Positions 19,211 through 27,581 of a stretch of 64,000 nucleotides of DNA are shown one piece after another. The notes beneath the pieces were generated by a model, which saw only the letters and a list, made by a program, of their open reading frames with translations, was not told the origin of the DNA and did not search any database. Source of the DNA: Bradyrhizobium arachidis (GTDB lineage: Bacteria; Pseudomonadota; Alphaproteobacteria; Rhizobiales; Xanthobacteraceae). The position numbers and the translations under genes were made by a program. Location of the stretch: NCBI RefSeq assembly GCF_024758505.1, contig NZ_CP077970.1, positions 7,130,001-7,194,000 of the forward strand, written 5' to 3'. Every line of letters begins with the position of its first letter. The first letter of the stretch is position 1.

Positions 19211-20287
19211 TCAACTCTCGAGTTGCTCGTTCGAGACGATCTCGATGCCAAAACCCGACAGGCCCTTGTAGTCGTGCACCGAGGAGGTGAGATGGCGGAT
19301 CGAGGTCACGCCGAGATCACGCAGGATCTGCGCGCCGACGCCGATCTCGCGCCACTGTCGGTTACGGTCGGCCTCCGCCGACGACTCGTTCGGCAAGGGC
19401 TCGACCGGCACACCAGCGGCACCGTCGCGCAAGTAGATCAGGACGCCGCGTCCTTCCTTCTTGAACTGTTCGAGCACGGCCTGAATGCGCTTCGGACCGG
19501 TAAAAATCTCCTTGACGATGTTCGGCTTGTGGAAGCGCGTCAGCACCTTCTTGCCGTCGCCGACGCCGTTATAGACGAAGGCGACGTGGGCGATGGAATC
19601 GAAGGGCGAGCGGTAGGCATAGCCCTGGAGCGGCCCGATCGGGCTTTCGGTGACGAAGGTCGAGACCCGCTCGATCAGCTTCTCGCGCGCCTGGCGATAA
19701 GCGATCATGTCCGCAATCGTGACGTGCTTGAGCTTGTGCTGGGCGGCGAAGCGGGCGACCTGCTCGCCTTTCATCACGCTGCCGTCGTCGTTCATCAATT
19801 CGCTGATCACGCCCACCGGCGGCAGGCCCGAGAGCTTGCAGAGGTCGACCGCGGCTTCGGTGTGGCCGGAGCGCAGGAGCACGCCGCCGTCCTTGGCGAT
19901 CAGCGGGAAGATGTGGCCGGGGCGGGCAAAATCGTTGGCGCCGACATTGGGGTTGGCGAGCGCGCGGCAGCAGGAGGCGCGCTCTTCCGCCGAGATGCCG
20001 GTGCCGCCGTCGGCCTTGTAGTCGATCGAGACCGTGAAGGCCGTGGTGTGGGCGGAATCGTTATGGGCGACCATCGGGTCGAGCCGCAGGCGCCGGGCGT
20101 CTTCGGTCGTGATCGGCGCGCAGACGATGCCCGAGGTGTGGCGGATGATGAAGGCCATCTTCTCGGCGGTGCAGAGCGAGGCTGCAACGATGAGATCGCC
20201 CTCACCTTCCCGGTCCTCGTCGTCGGTCACGACAACGAGTTCGCCCTTGGCGAAGGCCTGCAAAACTTCCTGAACGGTATCGGGCAT
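19211..20287 (-). CDS. ribB: 3,4-dihydroxy-2-butanone-4-phosphate synthase with degenerate GTP cyclohydrolase II domain (RibBX type)
   Basis: This 358-residue protein supplies the four-carbon unit of riboflavin. The RibB domain (1-205) keeps its active-site blocks: VVVTDDEDREGEGDLI, the HTSGIVCAP motif, GGTGISAEERA and RPGHIFPLIAK with HTEAAVDL. The C-terminal half (210-350) aligns with RibA, but the three zinc-binding cysteines of GTP cyclohydrolase II are missing; the equivalent stretch reads RFHKPNIVKEIFTGPKRIQA. It therefore probably makes only dihydroxybutanone phosphate, as in known RibBX proteins, with a separate RibA elsewhere. No FMN riboswitch was recognised upstream. Confidence 0.93.
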   Translation of the reverse strand: MPDTVQEVLQAFAKGELVVVTDDEDREGEGDLIVAASLCTAEKMAFIIRHTSGIVCAPITTEDARRLRLDPMVAHNDSAHTTAFTVSIDYKADGGTGISAEERASCCRALANPNVGANDFARPGHIFPLIAKDGGVLLRSGHTEAAVDLCKLSGLPPVGVISELMNDDGSVMKGEQVARFAAQHKLKHVTIADMIAYRQAREKLIERVSTFVTESPIGPLQGYAYRSPFDSIAHVAFVYNGVGDGKKVLTRFHKPNIVKEIFTGPKRIQAVLEQFKKEGRGVLIYLRDGAAGVPVEPLPNESSAEADRNRQWREIGVGAQILRDLGVTSIRHLTSSVHDYKGLSGFGIEIVSNEQLES

Positions 20288-20477
20288 TTCCCAGTCTCTG
20301 GCTGTTATGGGCCGGAGGCTTAGCCGGACTTAAGCCCCGGCGCTAGTGTCCCGGACGCAACCGCTCATGCCGCCACATGGCATGGATCGGGCGCGCGCCA
20401 AGGCTTGAACCAAGGCTTGCACCGAACATACCAGCCATATAGGCCCCGGTCCGGGCCTGCGGAAGATGCCAAACGTC

Positions 20478-22208
20478 CTACGGCAGCACTTCGCGGCGTT
20501 CGCTGAGCCGCGAGTCCAGCTCGGCCCGCTTATCCTCCAGGAGGCCGGCCTGGGCCGCCTCCAGCACCGTGAACAGCTCGTGCGCATCGCTGAGCCGGGT
20601 CACCGTGACGTAGCTCGCGCCCGCTCCATAGAGCTCGCCGACGTCGGACAGGAGGTCGGCGGTGGCGACGATCAGCGCGTCCGGGTTCAGCGTGCGGACG
20701 TGACGGACCAGCTTCTCGTTGGTGGCGCCCTTCAGCAGCGCGTCAGGCACGCTCAAAATGATCATCTCGGACTTGGCGACGCCAGCATGGACCAGCGTGT
20801 CGACATTGCTGATGTCGCCATAGACGACGTGCAGGCCCCGCGCCAGCAGGGTCTGGTACACATTGGGGTTGAAATCGATCACCGTGATCTGCTCAAGCAG
20901 CAGCGGGTTCTGCCGCTCGATCTCCGCGAGCAGCGCGCTCGCCGCGCGGAAAAAGCCGAGGATGACGATGCGCCGGGCCTCGCCATGGCCGCCCTCGTGC
21001 CCCTCCTCGCCATGCGCGTGGTCACCGTCGAGATCGCGCAGGCCGATCCGCTTCAACGGACCGATCGCCCAGCGCGTGATCTCGTCGCTGCGCGTCATGA
21101 CGAAGGTGGAGAGCACGGCCAGCACCACGAAGGCGAAGGAGGCCGCGTTCGCGGATTGTGTCGAGATGTGATTGTCGGTGACGCCGGTCTGGATCACCAC
21201 GAGCGAGAACTCGCTGATCTGCGCCAGATTGATCGCGGGCAGCAGGCTCGCGCGCAGGCCCTGCTTCATCAGATAGAGCGGCAAAAACGTCGTGACCACG
21301 CGGCTGACCACCGTGAAGGCGGCGATCATCAAGGCAAGCCCGATCACGGACATGTTCGGGATCGGAATGGTCATACCGAGTGCGACGAAGAACAGCGTGA
21401 TGAAGAAGTCCCGCAGTGTCGTGACCTTGGCGGTGACGTCCAGCGCATACGGGAAGGTCGAGAGCGAGACGCCGGCAATCAGCGCCCCCATCTCGCGGGA
21501 CAGCGACAGCCGCTCGGCCGTCTCGGCGACCAGAAAACACCAGGCGAGCGCGCCGAGCAGGATCAGCTCAGGACGGCGGGCGATCTGGTGGAATAGGCGC
21601 GGCAGCACATAGCGGCTGATCAGAAGCGCGGCCGCCACCAGCACCGCGACGCGGACGACCGAGAGCAGGATGACCGTCACTTGCAAGTTGGCAAGGCTCG
21701 GCTGCACCGCCAGGAACAGGATCGCGAAGATGTCCTGGAGCACGAGGACGCCGAGCGTGATGCGTCCGGGCAGCGTGTCGAGCTCCCGCTTCTCGTAGAG
21801 TACCTTGACGATGATGACGGTGCTGGAGAGCGCGCAGGCGACGCAGAGATAGACCGCATCGAAATGGCCGCCGCCGAGCGACAGGCCCATGCCGATGAAG
21901 AACAGGATGCCAAGCACGCAGCCGCCGATGAGCTGGCCGCCGGCCGCAAACAGGATCACCCGTCCGGCCCGCACGATCTTCTTCAGGTCGATCTCGAGCC
22001 CGATCATGAACAGCATGAAGATCAGGCCGAGCTCGGAGATGACCGTGATCGATTCCTGCGACTTGACCCAGCCGGCACCGAATGGACCTATGCAAAAGCC
22101 GGCGATAAGGTAGGCCAGGATCAGCGGTTGTCGGGAAAAGTGGGCTAAAAGCCCCAGCATCCAGGCGAACAGGATACAAAGAGTGATGTCGCGAATGAGC
22201 TCGTGCAT
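20478..22208 (-). CDS. CPA2-family cation:proton antiporter with RCK (TrkA-N) domain (KefB/YbaL-like)
   Basis: This 576-residue inner-membrane protein has about 12 transmembrane segments (10-400), with GLIFMLFMIGLEIDLKKI carrying the CPA2 consensus and a later LVAETAERLSLSREMGALIA. A His-rich linker (HAHGEEGHEGGHGE) leads to a C-terminal TrkA-N/RCK nucleotide-binding domain (about 425-545, RIVILGFFRAASALLAEI, then VIDFNPNVYQTLLARGLHVV). It likely exchanges K+ or Na+ for protons and is gated by NAD(H) or a similar ligand. The glycine motif is GFFRAA rather than GxGxxG, so ligand binding may differ. The ATG at 22208 is preferred to a TTG six bases upstream. It diverges from the DUF3124 gene. 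Confidence 0.92.
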   Translation of the reverse strand: MHELIRDITLCILFAWMLGLLAHFSRQPLILAYLIAGFCIGPFGAGWVKSQESITVISELGLIFMLFMIGLEIDLKKIVRAGRVILFAAGGQLIGGCVLGILFFIGMGLSLGGGHFDAVYLCVACALSSTVIIVKVLYEKRELDTLPGRITLGVLVLQDIFAILFLAVQPSLANLQVTVILLSVVRVAVLVAAALLISRYVLPRLFHQIARRPELILLGALAWCFLVAETAERLSLSREMGALIAGVSLSTFPYALDVTAKVTTLRDFFITLFFVALGMTIPIPNMSVIGLALMIAAFTVVSRVVTTFLPLYLMKQGLRASLLPAINLAQISEFSLVVIQTGVTDNHISTQSANAASFAFVVLAVLSTFVMTRSDEITRWAIGPLKRIGLRDLDGDHAHGEEGHEGGHGEARRIVILGFFRAASALLAEIERQNPLLLEQITVIDFNPNVYQTLLARGLHVVYGDISNVDTLVHAGVAKSEMIILSVPDALLKGATNEKLVRHVRTLNPDALIVATADLLSDVGELYGAGASYVTVTRLSDAHELFTVLEAAQAGLLEDKRAELDSRLSERREVLP

Positions 22209-22275
22209 GTCCAATCAGTCTGTTTTGTCGCACCCTAGAGGCCGCCCCCGGCGCTGCAAGCCAGCAATTCGTCAC

Positions 22276-22806
22276 ATGCGAATCGTGCTCGCGTTGATAG
22301 CGGGCCTGTCATGTCCGCTGGTAGCAGCATTGCCGGCGGCGGCCCAGTCCAAGGTCAATATCGAGCAGGGCTTTGCCGATTCCCTCACCGCGATGCCGAA
22401 GGAGGAGCTGAGCGTCTCCGGCGGCTTCTACGTGCCGGCCTATTCCAGCGTCGCGATGAGCCAGGGCAAGCTGCGCGTCGATTTCTCGGTGACGCTGAGC
22501 GTGCACAACACCTCCGAGACGCAGCCGCTGATCGTCAAGCGGATCGCCTATTTCGACACTGCCGGCAAGATGGTCGAGAGCTATCTGAAGGCGCCGGTCG
22601 CCTTGAAGCCGCTGGCCACCGTCTCCGTCTTCATTCCGACCGACGACATCCGCGGCGGAACTGGCGCCAATTTCATCGTCGACTGGGCGGCTAGCGGCGA
22701 GATCGCCGAGCCCGCGGTCGAGGCCTTGATGGTTGGCGGCGTCGCCAATGCGCACTACGCTTTCGTCAGCCAGGGCCGTCCGACCCGGACGGTCGGCAAG
22801 AAGTAA
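22276..22806 (+). CDS. DUF3124 domain-containing exported protein
   Basis: A 176-residue protein with a clear Sec signal peptide (MRIVLALIAGLSCPLVAALP, cleavage after AAA). The mature part matches the DUF3124 pattern: GGFYVPAYSSVAMSQGKLRV, then a stretch with LSVHNTSETQPLIVKRIAYF and FIPTDDIRGGTGANFIVDW. The family is a small beta-sandwich type of unknown function. An upstream in-frame ATG at 22183 would overlap the divergent antiporter gene and is rejected. An aminotransferase gene follows 54 bp downstream on the same strand and may be cotranscribed. Confidence 0.86.
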   Translation: MRIVLALIAGLSCPLVAALPAAAQSKVNIEQGFADSLTAMPKEELSVSGGFYVPAYSSVAMSQGKLRVDFSVTLSVHNTSETQPLIVKRIAYFDTAGKMVESYLKAPVALKPLATVSVFIPTDDIRGGTGANFIVDWAASGEIAEPAVEALMVGGVANAHYAFVSQGRPTRTVGKK

Positions 22807-22860
22807 CAGGCGGCCGGTGCAACGCCGGCCGCTCAACAAGAACACAATGAGGAAATGCCC

Positions 22861-24096
22861 ATGTCGTCCAGCTTCGATTTTGCGCCCCTGTTCCCGCCGG
22901 GGCTGCCGGCTCCCTCTGCGCGCTGGACGGGGCTTGCCAAATACAGTTTTGTCGGCGGCAACAACGATTCCGAACAGGTGCCGGTGGACGAGCTGATCGC
23001 GGCGGTCGACAGCGCCTTGCGGCGCGAGGGCCGGATGCTCGCGACCTACGGCCTGGCGCATGGCCCGCAGGGCTACCTGCCGCTGCGCGAATTTTTGACC
23101 GCCAAGCTGAAGCGCGATGCCGGCATCGCCTGCACGGTCGATGATCTCCTGATCGTATCGGGCTCTCTGCAGGCGCTCGATCTCGTCAACCATACGCTGC
23201 TCGCGCGCGGCGACACCGTCATCGTCGAGCAGGAGACCTATCAGGGTTCGCTCAACCGGCTGACGCGGCTCGGCGTCAACACTGTCGGCATTCCGCTTGA
23301 TGACGACGGCATGCGGATGGATGTGCTGGCCTCGACGCTGGCCGACCTCAGGGGTCGCGGCATCAAACCAAAATACATCTACACTATTCCGACCGTGCAG
23401 AACCCGACCGGGTCCATCATGCCGGAGAGTCGCCGCGCCGAGCTGTTGAAGCTCTCCGCCGAATACGGCGTGCCGGTCTTCGAGGACGACTGCTATGCCG
23501 ACCTCGTGTGGTCGGGCGAGCGGCCGCCGGCGATCTATGCGATGGCTCCCAAGGGTGGCGTCATCCATATCGGCTCGTTCTCGAAATCGATCGCGCCGGC
23601 GCTGCGGGTCGGCTTCATCGTCGCGCCCTGGGATGTGATGTCGCGCATGCTGGCGCTGAAGACCGACGCCGGCTCAGGTGCGCTGGAGCAGATGGTGCTC
23701 GCGGAATATTGCAAGCCGCATTTTTCGACCCATGTGCCGGCACTGACCAAGGTGCTACGCACCAAGCTCGACACGCTGATGGAGGCGCTGAACGAGCAGT
23801 TCGGCACATCAGCGGAATTCGAGGAGCCCAAAGGCGGCATCTTCCTCTGGGTGAAGCTGCCCGACAATGTCGACACGCTGAAGCTCTATCAGGCCGCGCT
23901 CGCCGCCGGCGTCTCGATCAATCCGGGCCCGGAATGGTCGACCAGCAAGGGCCATTCCGGCTCGCGCCTGCGGCTGTGCTTTGCCAGCCCCACGCACCAG
24001 CAGATCCGCGACGGTGTCGCCGTGTTGGCCGAGGTCTGCCGCAGGGAGTTTGGTGTGCCGGCGCGAAGCGCCAATGTGGAGAAGGCGCAGGCGTGA
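22861..24096 (+). CDS. PLP-dependent aminotransferase (fold type I, MocR/2-aminoadipate-transaminase-like)
   Basis: This 411-residue aminotransferase lacks the winged-helix domain of MocR regulators and so acts as an enzyme. The PLP lysine lies in HIGSFSKSIAPALRVGF near residue 245. Other cofactor contacts are VSGSLQALDLV, TIPTVQNPTGSIM (Asn) and VFEDDCYADLVW (Asp/Tyr), and the C-terminal SRLRLCFASP carries the carboxylate-binding Arg. The substrate could be 2-aminoadipate, a branched-chain or an aromatic amino acid; context does not decide. The start at 22861 has GAGGA at 7 nt, whereas the ATG at 22855 abuts it. It converges with the dioxygenase gene over a perfect hairpin. Confidence 0.92.
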   Translation: MSSSFDFAPLFPPGLPAPSARWTGLAKYSFVGGNNDSEQVPVDELIAAVDSALRREGRMLATYGLAHGPQGYLPLREFLTAKLKRDAGIACTVDDLLIVSGSLQALDLVNHTLLARGDTVIVEQETYQGSLNRLTRLGVNTVGIPLDDDGMRMDVLASTLADLRGRGIKPKYIYTIPTVQNPTGSIMPESRRAELLKLSAEYGVPVFEDDCYADLVWSGERPPAIYAMAPKGGVIHIGSFSKSIAPALRVGFIVAPWDVMSRMLALKTDAGSGALEQMVLAEYCKPHFSTHVPALTKVLRTKLDTLMEALNEQFGTSAEFEEPKGGIFLWVKLPDNVDTLKLYQAALAAGVSINPGPEWSTSKGHSGSRLRLCFASPTHQQIRDGVAVLAEVCRREFGVPARSANVEKAQA

Positions 24097-24103
24097 ACAT
24101 TCC

Positions 24104-24131
24104 GGAGTTTCACGCCTCGACGTGAAACTCC
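24104..24131. terminator. Convergent hairpin terminator
   Basis: A perfect 11-bp stem (GGAGTTTCACG / CGTGAAACTCC) with a 6-nt loop spans the gap between the aminotransferase stop and the dioxygenase stop. It overlaps the last codons of the dioxygenase gene. No long T run follows on either strand. Confidence 0.6.
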
Positions 24132-24964
24132 ACGTTCACCTGGCCGCTGCCGGACGACGGAAAATAGTCGCAGAGCTGCTCGGCGCCGCCGCGATAGTCG
24201 TACCAGCCGAGCGCTGCGAACAGCATGATGGTGTCGGCCATGCCGCCCTCGCCGTTGCATTTGGTGGCGTAGTCCGGAAGCATGTCGAGGAATTCGCGGT
24301 AGCGGCCGCTCTGCCAGAGCTCGAGCACGCGCAGATCGACCTGGCGGTTGAACTCGCTCGCCACGCTGATCCACGCCTCCGGTCCGAGCTTCTTGTTCGG
24401 CCAGAGCCGGTGTGACAGCGAGCCGGAGGCAAGGATCGCCACCCGCTCGCGGGAGGCCGTAATCGCGCGGCGGGTCGCCGCGCCCAGGATCCTGCTCTCC
24501 TCGAGTGAGGTGAACAGCGGCGAGGCAACCGAGACCACTTTTGCCCAGCCATCTGCATTCATGTAGTGCATCGGCACGATCGTGCCGTATTCCAGCCCGA
24601 GGCTCGCGACCTCATGCGCGATGACATTGAGGTCGGCATCCGCGGCGCTGCCCGCGATCGCCTTGGCCAGCGCAGCGTCACCCGGCAGATCGTAGCGGAG
24701 ATCTTGGATCATGTGCGGCGCCTCGTGGCTCGTGAACGAGCCGCGATGCCGCGCATTGGCGTTGACGTGGTAGCCGAAATTGGAGAGCCAGTGGGTATCG
24801 AACACCACGAAGGTGGTGACGCCACGCTCCCTGGCTCGCCGGCCGAGTTCGCGCAGCGAACTGACCGCCTGTTCGCGCGCGGCGCTCAACGGGCTTCCCG
24901 GCACCTCCGACAGCATCAGCGACGGGACGTGGGTGACCTTGGCCGCCAGAACGAGCTGTCCCAT
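24110..24964 (-). CDS. Class III extradiol dioxygenase, 3,4-dihydroxyphenylacetate 2,3-dioxygenase type
   Basis: This 284-residue enzyme belongs to the LigB superfamily and closely follows HpaD of enteric bacteria: MGQLVLAAKVTHVPSLMLSE, VFDTHWLSNFGYHVNANA, ASLGLEYGTIVPMHYMN, ILASGSLSHRLWP and the C-terminal YFPSSGSGQVNVEF all have direct counterparts. The non-haem iron ligands fall in the THVPS, DTHW and LEYGT blocks. It would open the ring of homoprotocatechuate or a related catechol. No other hpa genes are present, so the pathway assignment is by homology alone. A short XRE regulator gene ends 21 bp upstream and is probably cotranscribed. Confidence 0.87.
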   Translation of the reverse strand: MGQLVLAAKVTHVPSLMLSEVPGSPLSAAREQAVSSLRELGRRARERGVTTFVVFDTHWLSNFGYHVNANARHRGSFTSHEAPHMIQDLRYDLPGDAALAKAIAGSAADADLNVIAHEVASLGLEYGTIVPMHYMNADGWAKVVSVASPLFTSLEESRILGAATRRAITASRERVAILASGSLSHRLWPNKKLGPEAWISVASEFNRQVDLRVLELWQSGRYREFLDMLPDYATKCNGEGGMADTIMLFAALGWYDYRGGAEQLCDYFPSSGSGQVNVEFHVEA

Positions 24965-24985
24965 CGCGGACTCCCCGAGAGAGCC

Positions 24986-25270
24986 TCAGGCGGCCTGCGG
25001 CTGGCTACGGTGGATCGCCGAGGCCAGGCGCAGCAACAGCACGACCGAGACGTTGCCCTTGCCGCCCTCGATCTGGGCGATGTAGCGCTCGGATATTCCC
25101 GATCTTCGCGCAAGCTCCCGGCGCGACAGGTCGCATCGCATGCGCGAGGAGCGCACCCGCTCGCCGAGCTCGGCCAAAAATTCGGTCTCGGAATAAGGGG
25201 GAACGGCGCTTGCGCCGGGCAGCGCCTCGCCTGCGAAATCGACGACTTCTTCCAGCATTGATCTATCCAC
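24986..25270 (-). CDS. XRE-family helix-turn-helix regulator, possibly a shortened BoxR/BzdR-like protein
   Basis: A 94-residue protein with one Cro/C1-type helix-turn-helix at about 33-85 (FLAELGERVRSSRMRCDLSR, then ARRSGISERYIAQIEGGKGN). The HTH resembles the N-terminal domain of BoxR/BzdR regulators of benzoyl-CoA pathways, which normally continue into a shikimate-kinase-like effector domain. Here the frame stops right after the HTH (AIHRSQPQAA), 21 bp before the dioxygenase start. It could be a natural single-domain regulator or a deletion product. The GTG start at 25270 has GGAGG at 5 nt; an ATG four codons in is less well placed. Confidence 0.8.
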   Translation of the reverse strand: MDRSMLEEVVDFAGEALPGASAVPPYSETEFLAELGERVRSSRMRCDLSRRELARRSGISERYIAQIEGGKGNVSVVLLLRLASAIHRSQPQAA

Positions 25271-25415
25271 GATCGCCTCCCGAACCCGACACTATGGACA
25301 GGTTTCGGGCGGCTTCATTGACGCGGATCAAATAGCGGAATGATAGTCGGACCGGTGGACGACAGAGAGGGGGATGCTAGACTTGAGCCTCGTTGGGCTG
25401 GGGCTTTCAAAAGAC

Positions 25416-25877
25416 ATGACTTACGGTTTGGGCCGCTTTGCGACAGCTGCGCTTCTTTGGGCTGCGCTGATGCCCGCCGCCAACGCCGAAACGCTATCGG
25501 CGACGGTGATCCGATGGGGCCTGCTCGGCTCCTGGGCGATCGACTGTGCGTTGCGGCCCGATCGCGACAGCGGCGCGGTTCTGACCTACGAGATCAAGCA
25601 GGAAGGTCGGGTGATGTACCGGCGCAATTTTGGCGACGCCAAAGACGAGAACGAGGTCGTGGCGGCATCGACCGATACCGACGGCATGCTCAACATCATG
25701 GTGTTCTTCCCGTCACTGCATCAGACGCGTGAATTCGGCCTGAGGCTTCAGAAGGACGGCAGCCTGCGCGCGATCTACAACCGCGATCAGCGTGGCAGCT
25801 ACTCCATCAGGGACGGCAAGTTCGTGCGGACGGGTGAGCCGACTCCTGCACAGCGCCGCTGCGGCAACAGCACCTGA
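25416..25877 (+). CDS. Exported hypothetical protein
   Basis: A 153-residue protein with a Sec signal peptide (MTYGLGRFATAALLWAALMP, cleavage near ANA-ET). The mature domain reads RWGLLGSWAIDCALRPDRDS, then TYEIKQEGRVMYRRNFG and a C-terminal GSYSIRDGKFVRTGEPTP, ending in RRCGNST. The two cysteines (WAIDC and RRC) could form a disulphide. The overall pattern (lipocalin-like strands with a final CGN) is familiar from Bradyrhizobium conserved hypotheticals, but I cannot name a family. An ATG at 25374 directly after GAGAGGGGG is an alternative start, adding 14 residues. Confidence 0.75.
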   Translation: MTYGLGRFATAALLWAALMPAANAETLSATVIRWGLLGSWAIDCALRPDRDSGAVLTYEIKQEGRVMYRRNFGDAKDENEVVAASTDTDGMLNIMVFFPSLHQTREFGLRLQKDGSLRAIYNRDQRGSYSIRDGKFVRTGEPTPAQRRCGNST

Positions 25878-25930
25878 CGCGGTTGAGACTCTAGCTGAAC
25901 AACCGTTCAGAATTCTCCTGCAGTTCCTCC

Positions 25931-25955
25931 GGAACGTTCGCACGCACGCGAAGTT
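25931..25955 (+). promoter_or_regulatory. EcfG-type promoter candidate (GGAAC-N17-GTT)
   Basis: GGAAC at 25931-25935 and GTT at 25953-25955 are separated by 17 nt, matching the general-stress consensus except for A in place of C before GTT. It ends 30 bp upstream of the His-rich exported protein's ATG. Confidence 0.5.
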
Positions 25956-25985
25956 CTCATCTGCATTCAATTGGAGGAGGACATC

Positions 25986-26213
25986 ATGAAGAAGCTTGGC
26001 TATGTCGTCGCGGCCCTCGGTGCGTTCGCGATCGTCGCGCCGTCAATGGCGAACGCCGAAACGGTGGTGATCAAGAAGGGCTATCATCACGGCCCGTACG
26101 GCGCGCGCGCCGAATTCCGCGAGCATCGTGATCGCGGCTGGCATCGCGGCTGGCGTCATCACGGCGACAGGGTCGTCGTGATCAAGCGCAGCCACCGTCA
26201 TCACTACGACTAA
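25986..26213 (+). CDS. Small exported histidine/arginine-rich protein
   Basis: A 75-residue protein with a strong ribosome-binding site (GGAGGAGG) and a clear signal peptide (MKKLGYVVAALGAFAIVAPS, cleavage after NA). The mature 45-50 residues are very rich in His, Arg and Gly (GYHHGPYGARAEFREHRDRG, then WHRGWRHHGDRVVVIKRSHR), which suggests metal or anion binding in the periplasm, though that is inference. A terminator follows immediately. A candidate EcfG promoter upstream points to stress-regulated expression. Confidence 0.85.
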   Translation: MKKLGYVVAALGAFAIVAPSMANAETVVIKKGYHHGPYGARAEFREHRDRGWHRGWRHHGDRVVVIKRSHRHHYD

Positions 26214-26226
26214 CCCTGGCATATGG

Positions 26227-26252
26227 AAATGGCCCCTCACCGGGGGCCATTT
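26227..26252 (+). terminator. Rho-independent terminator
   Basis: A 10-bp stem AAATGGCCCC / GGGGCCATTT with a 6-nt loop, followed by TTCTTT, lies 14 bp after the stop of the His-rich protein gene. Confidence 0.85.
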
Positions 26253-26282
26253 CTTTGCATGCTGCGATGGAGCGATGGGCAA

Positions 26283-27101
26283 TCAATCCCAATCCGGCGC
26301 AAAGCCGGGATTGACGCAGCGCTTGTCCTTCGGCAGTGCCGCGATCTTCTTGCGGTCCCCTTCATCCAGCGTGATCTTCAGCGCATCGAGATTGGCCTGT
26401 TGGCTCTCGGGCCGCGACGCCTTCGGGATCGCGGCGATGCCCGGCTGGTCGAGCAGCCATTTCAGCGCCACCTGCGCTGCCGTCGCATCGTGCTTCTTGC
26501 CGATTTCGGTCAGGACCGGATCGGCGGCAACGCGGCCTTGCGCCAGCGGACAATAGGCAACCAGCGGAATCGATTTGGCAGCGAGACAGTTCAGGACCTT
26601 CGACTGGTCGAGCATCACGTGATACTCGATCTGGTTGCAGGCGATCGGTGCCCCGATGTCCTCGACTGCGGTCTTGAGCAGAGCCGTCGTGAAGTTGGCG
26701 ACGCCGATGGCGCGGACGCGCTTCGCCTCCTTCAGCCTCATCAGCGTCTCGAACACCGCACCCCAGTTCGCGCTACGCGACGGCCAATGCACGAGATAGA
26801 GATCGATCTGGTCGAGGCGGAGCTTCGTCAGGCTGGCATCGAAGGCGCGGCGGATCGCGTCCGGCGCCAGATTCTCGTGCCAGACTTTTGTCGTGACATG
26901 GAGCTCGCTGCGCGGCACGCGCGATGCTTCAAGAGCAGCACCGATCGGCTCTTCGTTGGCATACATCTCGGCCGTGTCGATGTGGCGATAGCCGAGCGCA
27001 AGCGCGCTCTCGACCGCAGCGCGGCAGGCATCGCCCTGCATGCGGAAGGTGCCGAGGCCGAGCTTGGGCATGCTGATGCCCTGAGTTCTTAGATTGTCCA
27101 T
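26283..27101 (-). CDS. Aldo/keto reductase
   Basis: This 272-residue NADPH-dependent aldo/keto reductase has the TIM-barrel signatures GYRHIDTAEMYANEEPIG (catalytic Asp and Tyr), the catalytic Lys in TTKVWHENL, the His in YLVHWP, VANFTTALL, and the cofactor-binding IPKASRPESQQANLDAL. It resembles the 2,5-diketo-gluconate reductase/YvgN group. The substrate is not deducible. The ATG at 27101 has AGGAG at 7 nt; sequence further upstream in frame has no family similarity. It converges with the small exported protein gene across a terminator. Confidence 0.92.
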   Translation of the reverse strand: MDNLRTQGISMPKLGLGTFRMQGDACRAAVESALALGYRHIDTAEMYANEEPIGAALEASRVPRSELHVTTKVWHENLAPDAIRRAFDASLTKLRLDQIDLYLVHWPSRSANWGAVFETLMRLKEAKRVRAIGVANFTTALLKTAVEDIGAPIACNQIEYHVMLDQSKVLNCLAAKSIPLVAYCPLAQGRVAADPVLTEIGKKHDATAAQVALKWLLDQPGIAAIPKASRPESQQANLDALKITLDEGDRKKIAALPKDKRCVNPGFAPDWD

Positions 27102-27359
27102 AAGTAAGCTCCTGACGAATTCCAGCCCGCCGGACGCGCAGGCGGCGACGCCGCTTGGGCAGACGTTTCGATGACGGAAAAGGGGTGGCGGGAGCGTGTA
27201 CCCTAGCGCGCCGCCCCAAACGAGGCCAATCAAGATCAGGTTAGCGGAATAGCCGGCAGGCATCGCCGTGACAGCCAAACGGCATTTCAGATGATCGCCC
27301 TCTCCTGTCAGCATCCAACCATCGCGGCCATTCCGGCCGCACGCGACAAGGAGACGATC

Positions 27360-27581
27360 ATGAAGACGATTTTGACGATAGCGATCCTGGCGACCGCTCT
27401 CGCCGGCATCGTGCCGGCGCAGGCCGACGGTTTTGCCTATACGGGGTCACCCAAGCAGGGGGAATTCTACGTCCGGCAGACCACCATGCCGCAGGTGCCG
27501 GCATGGATGAACGCACGTGCGGAAGCCCCACAGCCCGCGGCCCGGCCCGTGCGCGGCGGCATCGGTCTGCGCTCCCCTTAG
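27360..27581 (+). CDS. Small exported protein
   Basis: A 73-residue protein with a signal peptide (MKTILTIAILATALAGIVPA, cleavage near QA-DG) and ribosome-binding site GGAGACG. The mature part reads FAYTGSPKQGEFYVRQTTMP and ends with Pro/Ala/Arg-rich sequence. I do not recognise the family; short proteins of this kind recur in Bradyrhizobium. Its stop overlaps by a few bases the 3' end of the convergent phosphatase pseudogene. Confidence 0.72.
   Translation: MKTILTIAILATALAGIVPAQADGFAYTGSPKQGEFYVRQTTMPQVPAWMNARAEAPQPAARPVRGGIGLRSP

Noticed and set aside
20288..20477. Possible FMN riboswitch upstream of ribB
   Set aside because: None of the conserved RFN-element blocks could be recognised in this 190-bp gap.
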